Of a DNA stretch of 64,000 nt, positions 34,917 to 44,562 are shown one piece after another (within the stretch, counting starts at the first letter, position 1; each line of letters starts with the position of its first letter). Under the pieces are notes generated by a model. It did no database searches and had not been told where the DNA came from. It saw only the letters and a program-made list of their open reading frames with translations. The position numbers were made by a program, and so were the translations under genes. This stretch comes from Bufo bufo (Eukaryota > Chordata > Amphibia > Anura > Bufonidae): contig NC_053391.1 in NCBI RefSeq assembly GCF_905171765.1, positions 107,854,644 through 107,918,643 on the forward strand, in the 5' to 3' direction.

Positions 34917-36486
34917 GGCCTCATGCACACAACCGTTTTTTTTGGCGGTCCGCAAAACCGGGTTCCGTAGTTCCGTGATCTGTGTCCATTTTTCCTGCCG
35001 TGGGTCTTCCTTGATTTTTGGAGGATCCACGGACATGAAGGAAAAAGTCGTTTTGGTGTCCGCCTGGCCGTGCGGAGCCAAACGGATCCGTCCTGACTTA
35101 CAATGCAAGTCAATGGGGACGGATCCGTTTGACGTTGACACAATATGGTGCAATTGCAAACGGATCCGTCCCCCATTGACTTTCAATGTAAAGTCAGGAG
35201 TCCCTATTATACCATCGGATCGGAGTTTTCTTCAATCCGATGGTATATTTTAACTTGAAGCGTCCCCATCACCATGGGAACGCCTCTATGTTAGAATATA
35301 CCATCGGATTTGAGTTACATCGTGAAAACTCATATCTGACAGTATATTCTAACACAGAGGCGTTCCCATGGTGATGGGGACGCTTCAAGTTAGAATATAC
35401 TACGAACTGTGTACATGACTGCCCCCTGCTGCCTGGCAGCACCCGATCTCTTACAGGGGGCTGTGATCAGCACAGTTAACCCCTCAGGTGCCGCACCTGA
35501 AGGGGTTAATTATGCGTATCATAGCCCCCTGTAAGAGATCAGGGGCTGCCAGGCAGCAGGGGGCACCCCCCCTCGCTCCCCAGTTTGAATATCATTGGTG
35601 GCCAGTGTGCGGCCCCCCTCCCTCCCTCTATTGTATTATCATTGGTGGCCAGTGTGTACAATAGAGGGGGGGCCGGGGGGGGGCGCACACTGGCCACCAA
35701 TGATAATACAATAGAGGGAGAGAGGGGGGGGCGGGGGGGGGGGCACACTGGCCACCAATGATAATACAATAGAAGGAGGGAGGGGGGGGCCGCACACTGG
35801 CTACCAATGTTAATACAATAAAGGGAGGGAGGGGGGCCGGGGGGGCTGCACTGGCCACCAATGATATTAATACAATAGAGGGAGGGGGGCCGGGGGGGGC
35901 CGCACTGGCCACCAATGAAATTAAAACTGGGGAGGGAGGGGGGTCTGCCCCCTGCTGCCTGGCAGCCCCTGATCTCTTACAGGGGGCTATGATACGCATA
36001 ATTAACCCCTTCAGGTGCGGCACGGCACCTGAGGGGTTAATTGTGCGGATCACAGCCCCCTGTAAGAGATCGGGTGCTGCCAGGCAGCAGGGGGCAGTCA
36101 TGTACACAGTTCGTAGTATATTCTAACTAGAGGGAACGCCTCTGTGTTAGAATATACTGTCGGATTTGAGTTTTCACGATCTTCGGATCCGTCTGTATGA
36201 AAGTAGCCTACGGACACGGATCACGGACACGGATGCTAATCTTGTGTGCATCCGTGTTTTTTCACGGACCCATTGACTTGAATGGGTCCGTGAACCGTTG
36301 TCCGTCAAAAAAATAGGACAGGTCATATTTTTTTGACGGACAGGATACACGGATCATGTTGGCGGATGACAAACGGTGCATTTTCTGAGTTTTCAACGGA
36401 AACATTGAAAATCAATGGGTCCGAAAAAAATCACGGAAAACCGGACAACGGCCACGGGTGCACACAACGGTCGTGTGCATGAGGCC
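34917..36486. mobile_element. Composite MITE with nested GC-rich cassette
   Basis: Ends GGCCTCATGCACACAACCG and CGGTCGTGTGCATGAGGCC, flanked by AAA on both sides. The outer 270 bp on each side carry GGATCCGT-rich arms. The centre (35214-36180) is the same cassette found at 13615-14705. So two MITEs with different ends contain one shared core. Confidence 0.75.
35214..36180. repeat. GC-rich palindromic cassette, copy 2
   Basis: Shares CAGTATATTCTAACACAGAG, CTGCCTGGCAGCACCCGATC and the TTAACCCC..GGGGTTAA hairpin with copy 1 (13615-14705). The hairpin occurs here twice (35480-35515, 36003-36040). The middle is a tandem of units around CATTGGTGGCCAGTGTGCGG with long G or C runs (35590-35930). Pro-rich frames here (35539-36107) are products of the repeat. 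Confidence 0.75.
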
Positions 36487-36489
36487 AAA

Positions 36490-37210
36490 GAGTGAGAGCA
36501 ACAAGCAGGTATTTAAAGCAGAGCTGATGAACTAAGTCAACAGGTGGACAGCAACACATAACGCAAGGTATAACCCCTACAGTGCTGACCCTGAAGTGAA
36601 ATACACTGAACTAAGCTGCTGTTCTCACATATACACCGGACAGACAGACACATAGCGAGTAGAGCAGCCGACACAGGTCCACTGTGTAACTGATGGTTGA
36701 AAGTGGTGTTGGTCATAAGATGTCAACAGTGAGCCTTCAAGGCTTCAGGGAAATCAAATTTCCTTTAACCACAAAGTAAAGTACATAGAGGCCTGTGCTA
36801 TGTCATTGTCTGGTAAAGATGCAATACCAGCAAAAACATCCTCTACAAGTGGTTCATTATTGGAATACAGGCTACCACAAATAGCATCTGCATGCAAGGT
36901 ATCTGAATCTGGCCGTAGTGTGCATGCAGACATTCCTGACGCGATAATAAAGTGCGAGTGGTTTCTGACAGCTGCTTATCTCACTGGCCATATTGAAATA
37001 ACGTGAATACACGAGAGAGTCACACATGTAAATTTATGGGGGGAAACAGGGGACGACTATTTTATGTTGTTGAGCATGAGGAAACAGTCTACACAATGTC
37101 TAATAATCACACGTGATTTCTGCTCCTACACAGGCATTCTGGGAAACCAGTTTCCTTATCAGCCTTCAGTTGTACAGGAGAGCTGGCAGTTGAAAACCCA
37201 GATAAAACAT
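36490..37210. other. No recognised feature
   Basis: Noncoding sequence; the plus-strand frame at 36800-37006 has no recognisable content. Confidence 0.45.
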
Positions 37211-37214
37211 TTAA

Positions 37215-37676
37215 AGTGGTTGTCCGGGTTCAGAGCTGAACCTGGACATACCCAGAATTTCACCCAGGCAGCCCCCTCTGACAAGAGCGCAGGGCAAAGG
37301 CATTATCAGGAGTTCCGGGGACGAACCGGGCTCTCCTTAGGGCTGCCAGACAGAGGCTTCCGCCCAGCAGTGTATTCGGTGACGTCACCGGCACTGATGG
37401 GCGGGCTTAGAGCTGCCCTAGCCTATAAAACGGCTAGGGCAGCGCTAAAGCCGGCCCATCAGAGCCAGTGACGTCACCAAATACATGCTGGGTGGAAGCT
37501 TCCGCCTAGCAGTGTATTATTGTAAATAAAAAAGCCCTTGCCCTGCACAATCTAGCCCTGCCGCAGGGCAAGGGAGCGCGTCGGAGCATGACATGATCCG
37601 ATGCTAACATCAGAGGGGCTGCCTGGGTGAAAATATGGGTATGTCCGGGTTCAGATCTGAAATCCGGACAACCCGT
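37215..37676. mobile_element. TTAA-flanked MITE
   Basis: Ends AGTGGTTGTCCGGGTTCAGA and ATCCGGACAACCCGT are flanked by TTAA (37211-37214, 37677-37680). Inner arms pair through GGCAGCCCCCTCTGA / TCAGAGGGGCTGCC and GGTGACGTCACCGG / GTGACGTCACC. Same terminal family as 3610 and 49859. Confidence 0.85.
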
Positions 37677-37680
37677 TTAA

Positions 37681-38202
37681 TACATATGTCCTGTAATCTA
37701 GTGATGTAAAATAGACAGCTTCATGTTACCTAGTAACACTCATTTTATTAAGACACATCTCAGTAAACAAGAACAACAGCAGTCATTTGTGCTCACATGG
37801 AATAGGATAACTAAGCAAATACTAATAATAATATAAAAACAAAAAAATAATATAAACACCAGTCCTTTTTGCTCACATGAAAGAGGATATACAAGCAAAT
37901 AATAATAATAATAATAATAATATAAAAACAAAAAATAATTAAAAAAAAAACTGAAAATAAATAATATAAAAACGGAAAATAATAATATAAATGTAACAGC
38001 GACTGCTGTGCGCCGCTGTTCTCCTCCTTACCACAGCGGTCCCGGGCGCTGTGTTCAGCAGTGATCTGCGGCCAGTGCTTCCCATTGACCACTGAAGTCC
38101 TGGGCTCTGTCTGTGTAGGTACTGTTGTTCTGGGATCAGCTCCATAGTTTCCTCTCAGCCCTGGCAACAGCATGCTTGCTGCTTGTTATATGCAGCACTT
38201 CC
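37681..38202. other. Unassigned, with an AAT microsatellite
   Basis: Contains an (AAT)n run at about 37899-37922 and two ~60-bp direct copies around GCTCACATG..AGCAAAT (37790 and 37870). Nothing else is recognised. Confidence 0.5.
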
Positions 38203-38912
38203 TTAACCTGCTTAGGACATAGGGCGTACCGGTACGCCCTGATGTCCCGATCCTTAAGGACACAGGACGTACCGGTGCGTCCTATGTATTTCCGATCACC
38301 GCCGCTGGGGAGCAGGCACCTGAGGACAATGTGCCGGGGGGTCCTGTGACCCCCCCTGTGTAGGCGATCGCAGCAAACCGCATGTCAATTCAGACCTGCG
38401 GTTTGCTGCGTTTCCGGGTTATTCGGGTCTCTGGGGACCCAATAATCCGGAACAGGATAGTGATCGGTGGTGTGATAATACACCACCAATCACCATCCTG
38501 CGATCCTGAGAGGTGATGTGACATCACCTCTCAGGATCGCCTCTCATTGGTCGGTTCGGCGGGCGGGAGGTTCAAATTATCGCAGCATCGATCATCAGAG
38601 ACAGCACCCCATCTGTTCAGAGCTCAGGATCCAGCACCCCATCTGTGCCCCAGCACCCCCAGGTATTTAGGAAAAGGCTAGTGACACTTTTTTGGCGCGA
38701 AAACCGTGACCGCTGATCAACTTCGGACGGTCGATCAGCGATTTTGAATTTTTTTATTTATTTTTTCTCATTTTTTTGCCCTTTGTTTAGTTAGTCTTTT
38801 TTTTTTTTTGTCTGTTAGATTTAGGCTAAGTTCACGAACACCCGTGCCCCCACACACACGCACACTGAATAAAGATTTACACGCACACACACACGCAGAC
38901 ACACACTCCCCT

Positions 38913-39119
38913 ATGGCCCGCCTGATGTTCTCGGCCGAGGAGGCATACGCCCAGCTTGCCTCCGACTCTGAGAGTCCCAGTGAGGATGAGGATGATCCCA
39001 CTTTCCTGTTGTCATCTAGCGATGATGAGGAGCCCCCAAGGCTCATATTTTTTTTTTTAAGTAGACATATTAGGTATCGCCACGTCCGTAAGAATCTGCT
39101 CTATAAAAATACCCCATGA
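38913..39119 (+). pseudogene. piggyBac transposase N-terminal fragment
   Basis: The frame reads MARLMFSAEEAYAQLASDSE and then an acidic Ser/Asp/Glu stretch to DDEEPP, about 42 residues. This is the usual start of PGBD4-like piggyBac transposases as I recall them: an acidic N-terminus ahead of the catalytic domain. At about 39038 the text runs directly into a noncoding repeat, so the DDD catalytic core and zinc-finger tail are deleted. An upstream ATG at 38808 is in frame but adds only low-complexity CACA-rich sequence; I prefer 38913. The carrier is therefore nonautonomous. Confidence 0.7.
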
Positions 39120-39523
39120 CCTAACCTCTCAGATGAACACGGTAAAGAAAAAAAAAAACTGTGCAAAAATGTTTATTTTTTTGTCACCTTACATCACAAA
39201 AATTGGAATAGCAAGCGATCAAAAAGTCATATGCCCCCCAAAATAGTGCCAATAAAACCGTCCTCTCATCCCGCAAAAAATGAGCCCCTACCTAAGATAA
39301 TCGGCAAAAATAAAAATAAAAAAATGACTCTTAGACTATGGAGATACTAAAATGTTTTTTTTTGTTTATAAAAAGATAATATAGTGTAAAACATAAATCA
39401 ATTAAAAAAAGTAGACATATTTGGTATCGCCGCATCCGTAAGAATCTGCTCTATAAAAATACCCCCCCTAACCCCTCAGATGAACACGGTCAAATTTTTT
39501 TTATAAAAACGGTGCCATAAAAA

Positions 39524-40070
39524 TGTCACAAGCAGACAGCTGAGAGGCTCTGACAGGAGCCGTTCAGATCCTCCCCCTTGAGTTTCTTTGTTTTGGTTTC
39601 TGTTCCTCACCTCGTTAGGCTATCTCAGCTGTCATGCAGTCAGACTCATTACCTCCCTTTATATTCTCCCCCATAAGGTAGTTGGGTGTGGCTGATACTA
39701 CTTCCTGGAATGAGTGTGCATGCTGACTTCAGCTCCCAGCTCCCAGTTCTCAGTTCACAGTCGTCTTCAGATAAGTGCTGTTTTGTATTTATGATTTTCT
39801 GTTGTCTGGATCCAGGTGACCCTGACTCCCTCCGTGTCTGTGTAGGGAGCCGGTGGTCGTGTCCCCTCACTATTGTAGGGCCTTCAGGTTAAGATAGCCG
39901 AGGTACGTGGATATGCGCCCATTCACCTTTAGAGTGGTCGCATAGGCTGAGCATTAAGGGAGAGCGGCAGGTCGATTGCAGGGGTCTCCCTTTATGTTCC
40001 TTAGTTGTGGATCCAGTGAGTCATCATTTGTTATTTGTATCATCTTGTTTCCTGTACACCATCCGTGACA
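39524..40070 (+). repeat. 5' LTR of the Ty3 element
   Basis: Begins TGTCACAAGCAGACAG and ends CACCATCCGTGACA, so it has the TG..CA termini of an LTR. It matches 44299-46409 after removal of the nested Tc1. A TTTATATTC word near 39657 could serve as a TATA box. I could not assign the primer binding site after 40070 to a tRNA. Confidence 0.95.
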
Positions 40071-40097
40071 TTATCAGCCACCAAAACCGTCTCAAGC

Positions 40098-41738
40098 ATG
40101 GATCCGGTTTCACTTTTGGCTGAACGCTTCCAGGGTCTTTCATTGGAGGTAGCTGATCTCCGTAAGACTTTTTCTCAGTTTCAAGTGACCGGTTCAGCTT
40201 GCATTCATGGAGTTTGTGCTGAGCCTAAGAATTCGCTCCCGGATACGTTTTTCGGGGGTAGTGAGAATTTTGTACGTTTTAGAGAGGCTTGCAAACTCCA
40301 TTTTCGCCTTCTTCCCCATTCTTCCGGTGATGAAGAACGGAGGGTGGGGATCATTATATCGCTGCTCAGGGGTAATGCTCAGTCCTGGGCCTTTTCCCTG
40401 CCGGAGGGGGCACAACCCCTCCGTTCAGTGGATGAATTCTTTTTAGCCCTGGGTCAGATATATGATGATCCGGATCGTATTGCTCTGGCTGAGTCTAGAC
40501 TACGTCTGTTATGCCAGGGTAAACAATCCGCAGAGATATACTGCTCAGAATTTCGGAGATGGGCAGCAGATACGGGTTGGAATGATGCTGCACTCCGAAG
40601 TCAATTTTGCTATGGTCTTTCTGAGGGATTGAAAGATGCATTTGCCTTTCATGAAAGACCTACCTCCTTGAATTCTGCTATGTCTCAGGCTGTTCGTATT
40701 GACAGGCGTCTTAGAGAAAGAGGAGAGATTTCTCCTTCTTGTCATGCTCAGTCCCGGGACAGTGCACCGGTGTCATTCTGTGCACAGGGGTCTCAGTCGC
40801 TGTCAGCCCCTTCTGAGCAGGAGCCCATGCAGCTGGGGTTGATTGCCTCTGACAATAGAGGATTCAGCCCGCAGGGGAGGGTTTGCTTTTGTTGTGGAGG
40901 TATAAATCATCTGGCAAATGTTTGTCCCTCTAGGAGATTCAGGCAGTTTTCTGGGAGTAATAAAGAGACAAAAAGGAGGAGATCTTTTAAGAATATTCCG
41001 TCTGTTACTATTGGCAGGGTTGAGGCGGAAATTGAAGAATTGTCTTTTGCTTGTAGTTCCCGTTTTGTCCTGCCTGCTAGGGTGGCGCTAGAGAGCAAGA
41101 GCATTTTTTGTGAGATTTTTGTGGATAGTGGAGCAGCTGTCAACCTCATTGATAACCAATTTGCAATAACTCATGGTTTCCAGGTTTGCACTTTGCGAAA
41201 AAATATTCCTGTTTTTTCTATTGATTCAGCTCCACTTTCTCAGAAATCATTAAAGGGCATAGTTCACAATATCCGTTTAATTGTGAATGATACTCATGTT
41301 GAGGATGTGTCATGTTTCGTCCTTAGCGGTTTGCCTACTCCTCTAGTGTTGGGGCTACCCTGGCTCTCTAAACATAACCCCACCATTGATTGGCCAGCGA
41401 GGCAAATAAATGGTTGGAGTGACTTTTGCAGAGAGAATTGCCTCATAACATCTATTTCTGAGGTTTCTACTAAAACTGTACCACCTTTCCTCTCTGAATT
41501 TTTGGATGTTTTCTCTGAGAGTGGAGTTCAGGATTTGCCTCCGCACAGGGAGTATGATTGCCCTATTGATCTCATCCCAGGTGCCAAGCTGCCTAAATCT
41601 CGTTTATACAATCTTTCCCAACCTGAGAGGGTCGCGATGCGTGCTTATATCTCTGAGAGTCTGAGAAAAGGACACATACGACCCTCAAAGTCACCTGTTG
41701 CCGCTGGTTTTTTCTTAAGAAAAAAGATGGTTCTTTAA
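40098..41738 (+). CDS. Ty3 gag-protease frame running into RT start
   Basis: The frame from MDPVSLLAERFQGLSLEV encodes Gag with the capsid-like retrotransposon-gag region over residues ~50-190. A CCHC zinc knuckle follows at about residue 263 (CX2CX4HX4C, starting CFCC). An aspartic protease site FVDSGAAVNLID sits near residue 343. It then enters the N-terminal part of reverse transcriptase (KSRLYNLSQPERVAMRAYI) and stops at 41738. The frame is also open upstream to 40035, but 40098 fits the family start. The stop follows a frame change near 41.71 kb, so RT is cut in two. I infer damage rather than programmed shifting, because the break lies inside RT and not between domains. Confidence 0.88.
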   Translation: MDPVSLLAERFQGLSLEVADLRKTFSQFQVTGSACIHGVCAEPKNSLPDTFFGGSENFVRFREACKLHFRLLPHSSGDEERRVGIIISLLRGNAQSWAFSLPEGAQPLRSVDEFFLALGQIYDDPDRIALAESRLRLLCQGKQSAEIYCSEFRRWAADTGWNDAALRSQFCYGLSEGLKDAFAFHERPTSLNSAMSQAVRIDRRLRERGEISPSCHAQSRDSAPVSFCAQGSQSLSAPSEQEPMQLGLIASDNRGFSPQGRVCFCCGGINHLANVCPSRRFRQFSGSNKETKRRRSFKNIPSVTIGRVEAEIEELSFACSSRFVLPARVALESKSIFCEIFVDSGAAVNLIDNQFAITHGFQVCTLRKNIPVFSIDSAPLSQKSLKGIVHNIRLIVNDTHVEDVSCFVLSGLPTPLVLGLPWLSKHNPTIDWPARQINGWSDFCRENCLITSISEVSTKTVPPFLSEFLDVFSESGVQDLPPHREYDCPIDLIPGAKLPKSRLYNLSQPERVAMRAYISESLRKGHIRPSKSPVAAGFFLRKKMVL

Positions 41739-41812
41739 GACCTTGTCTGGATTTCAGGGAGCTGAACAGTATCACTATTCGTGATCCGTATCCGCTTCCT
41801 TTAATCCCAGAT

Positions 41813-44356
41813 TTGTTTAACCAGGTTGTTGGGGCTAAAGTCTTTTCCAAATTAGACCTAAGAGGGGCATACAACCTGGTTAGGGTCAGAGAAGGAGACG
41901 AATGGAAGACGGCTTTCAATACCCCTGAGGGCCATTTTGAGAATTTAGTTATGCCTTTTGGTTTGATGAATGCCCCAGCCGTTTTTCAGCATTTCGTTAA
42001 CAGCATTTTTTATCATTTAATGGGAAAATTTGTATTAGTGTATTTGGATGACATTTTGATTTTTTCTCCTGATTTCAAAACTCATAAGGAACACTTATGT
42101 CAGGTCTTACTCATCCTGCGGGAGAATAAATTATACGCGAAACTGGAAAAATGTGTGTTTGCGGTTCCAGAGATCCAATTTCTGGGGTTTCTTGTCTCCG
42201 CTTCTGGTTTTCGCATGGACCCCGAGAAGGTCCGCGCTGTGCTTGAGTGGGAGCTTCCTGAGAATCAGAAGGCGCTGATGCGTTTTTTGGGCTTTGCTAA
42301 TTATTACAGGAAATTTATTTTGAATTATTCCTCTGTTGTTAAACCACTCACGGATATGACCAGAAAGGGGGTAGATTTTTCTTCCTGGTCGGTAGAGGCG
42401 CGTAAGGCCTTTTCTGATATCAAGGAGAGTTTTGCTTCCGCTCCCATCCTAGTACAACCTGATGTTTCCTTACCCTTCATAGTTGAGGTTGATGCTTCTG
42501 AGGTGGGGGTGGGGGCGGTCTTGTCTCAGGGTTCCTCTCCTGCCAAATGGCAACCGTGTGCCTTTTTCTCAAAGAAGCTCTCCTCCGCAGAGAGAAATTA
42601 TGATGTGGGAGATAGGGAATTGTTGGCTTTTGAGGAATGGCGCCATTGGCTAGAGGGAGCCAGACACCCTATTACCGTGTTTACTGACCATAAAAATCTG
42701 GCCTACTTGGAGTCAGCCAAGCGTCTGAACCCGAGACAGGCCAGATGGTCTTTGTTCTTTTCAAGGTTTAATTTTGTTGTTACGTTCCGCCCTGGGGTTA
42801 AGAATGTGAAGGCAGATGCCCTGTCACGTTGTTTCCCGGGAGGTGGGAATTTTGAAGACCCGGGTCCCATTTTAGCTGAAGGTGTGGTGGTCTCTGCTCT
42901 CTTTCCTGAATTGGAGGCAGAGGTGCAGGCAGCCCAGTCAGAAGCTCCTGATCTTTGTCCTCCTGGGAGGTTGTTTGTGCCTCTCGCTTTGAGACACAAG
43001 ATTTTTAAAGAACACCATGATACGGTCCTTGCTGGGCACCCGGGGACAAGAGCCACACTGGATCTCATTGCTCGGAGATTCTGGTGGCCTGCGCTTCGTA
43101 AGTCAGTTGAGGGTTTTGTGGCAGCTTGCGAGACTTGCGCTCGTGCCAAGGTCCCTCACTCACGGCCATCAGGTCCTCTCCTTCCTTTGCCCATTCCTTC
43201 CCGTCCTTGGACACATCTGTCCATGGACTTCATAACGGACTTGCCTCGTTCCTCGGGGAAGTCTGTGATTCTGGTGGTGGTGGACCGTTTTAGCAAAATG
43301 GTGCACTTTATCCCTTTTCCAGGTTTGCCCAATGCTAAGACGCTGGCGCAGGCATTTGTTGACCACATTGTCAAATTGCATGGGATTCCTTCTGACATAG
43401 TCTCTGATAGGGGCACGCAGTTTGTTTCCAGATTCTGGAAGGCTTTCTGTTCTCGCTTGGGGGTTCGCTTGTCATTCTCTTCTGCTTTCCATCCGCAGTC
43501 GAATGGCCAGACAGAGCGTGTCAATCAGAATCTGGAGACATATCTGCGCTGTTTTGTGGCGGAGAATCAGGAGGATTGGTGTTCGTTTTTGTCCCTTGCT
43601 GAGTTTGCTTTAAATAACCGTCGTCAGGAGTCCTCTGATAAGTCACCATTTTTTGGTGCATATGGGTTTCATCCGCAGTTTGGGACTTTCTCTGGAGAGG
43701 GCTCTTCTGGTTTGCCTGATGAGGACAGATTCTCCTCGTCTTTGTCATCTATTTGGCAAAATATTCAGGATAATCTAAAGAATATGAGTGAGAGATATAA
43801 GCGTGTGGCGGATAAGAGACGTATGCCTGGTCCGGACCTGAATGTTGGTGATTTGGTGTGGCTGTCTACCAAGAATATCAAATTGAAGGTTCCCTCCTGG
43901 AAGTTGGGTCCTAGGTTTATTGGGCCTTACAAGATCCTGTCTGTCATCAATCCTGTTGCCTACCGTCTTGATCTTCCTCAGACTTGGAAGATCCATAATG
44001 TTTTCCATAAGTCCTTATTGAAACCTTATGTTCAACCTATTGTACCTTCTCCTTTGCCTCCTCCTCCGATTATGGTTGATGGGAATCTTGAATTTCAGGT
44101 CTCTAGGATGGTGGATTCTCGTCTTGTCCGCGGTTCCCTCCAGTACCTCGTTCATTGGGAGGGTTATGGTCCTGAGGAGAGGATGTGGCTCCCAGTGACG
44201 GACATTAAGGCCTCTCGCCTCATCAGGGCTTTCCATAGGTCCCATCCTGAGAAGGTGGGCCCTGAGTGTCCGGAGTCCACTCCTAGAGGGAGGGGTACTG
44301 TCACAAGCAGACAGCTGAGAGGCTCTGACAGGAGCCGTTCAGATCCTCCCCCTTGA
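41813..44356 (+). CDS. Ty3 pol: RT, RNase H, integrase, chromodomain
   Basis: Domains in order: reverse transcriptase with the YLDD active site at 42041-42052; RNase H with VEVDASEVGVGAVLSQ and DALSR near 42840; integrase with its HHCC zinc region (43010-43150), catalytic Asp at 43226, Asp at 43406 and Glu at 43514; a GPY/F-like region near 43910; and a C-terminal chromodomain (YLVHWEGYGPEERMWLP, about 44136-44205). The chromodomain places it among chromoviruses. The frame is open upstream to about 41.71 kb in a different phase from gag-protease. This part has no internal stop. Confidence 0.93.
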   Translation: MFNQVVGAKVFSKLDLRGAYNLVRVREGDEWKTAFNTPEGHFENLVMPFGLMNAPAVFQHFVNSIFYHLMGKFVLVYLDDILIFSPDFKTHKEHLCQVLLILRENKLYAKLEKCVFAVPEIQFLGFLVSASGFRMDPEKVRAVLEWELPENQKALMRFLGFANYYRKFILNYSSVVKPLTDMTRKGVDFSSWSVEARKAFSDIKESFASAPILVQPDVSLPFIVEVDASEVGVGAVLSQGSSPAKWQPCAFFSKKLSSAERNYDVGDRELLAFEEWRHWLEGARHPITVFTDHKNLAYLESAKRLNPRQARWSLFFSRFNFVVTFRPGVKNVKADALSRCFPGGGNFEDPGPILAEGVVVSALFPELEAEVQAAQSEAPDLCPPGRLFVPLALRHKIFKEHHDTVLAGHPGTRATLDLIARRFWWPALRKSVEGFVAACETCARAKVPHSRPSGPLLPLPIPSRPWTHLSMDFITDLPRSSGKSVILVVVDRFSKMVHFIPFPGLPNAKTLAQAFVDHIVKLHGIPSDIVSDRGTQFVSRFWKAFCSRLGVRLSFSSAFHPQSNGQTERVNQNLETYLRCFVAENQEDWCSFLSLAEFALNNRRQESSDKSPFFGAYGFHPQFGTFSGEGSSGLPDEDRFSSSLSSIWQNIQDNLKNMSERYKRVADKRRMPGPDLNVGDLVWLSTKNIKLKVPSWKLGPRFIGPYKILSVINPVAYRLDLPQTWKIHNVFHKSLLKPYVQPIVPSPLPPPPIMVDGNLEFQVSRMVDSRLVRGSLQYLVHWEGYGPEERMWLPVTDIKASRLIRAFHRSHPEKVGPECPESTPRGRGTVTSRQLRGSDRSRSDPPP
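44285..44298 (+). other. Polypurine tract
   Basis: AGAGGGAGGGGTAC lies directly before the 3' LTR, the expected plus-strand primer site for reverse transcription. It overlaps the end of the pol frame. Confidence 0.8.
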
Positions 44357-44562
44357 GTTTCTTTGTTTTGGTTTCTGTTCCTCACCTCGTTAGGCTATCT
44401 CAGCTGTCATGCAGTCAGACTCATTACCTCCCTTTATATTCTCCCCCATAAGGTAGTTGGGTGTGGCTGATACTACTTCCTGGAATGAGTGTGCATGCTG
44501 ACTTCAGCTCCCAGCTCCCAGTTCTCAGTTCACAGTCGTCTTCAGATAAGTGCTGTTTTGTA

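Noticed and set aside
41700..41740. Programmed ribosomal frameshift in the Ty3 element
   Set aside because: The phase change is inside reverse transcriptase rather than at a gag-pol boundary, so a chance indel is simpler.
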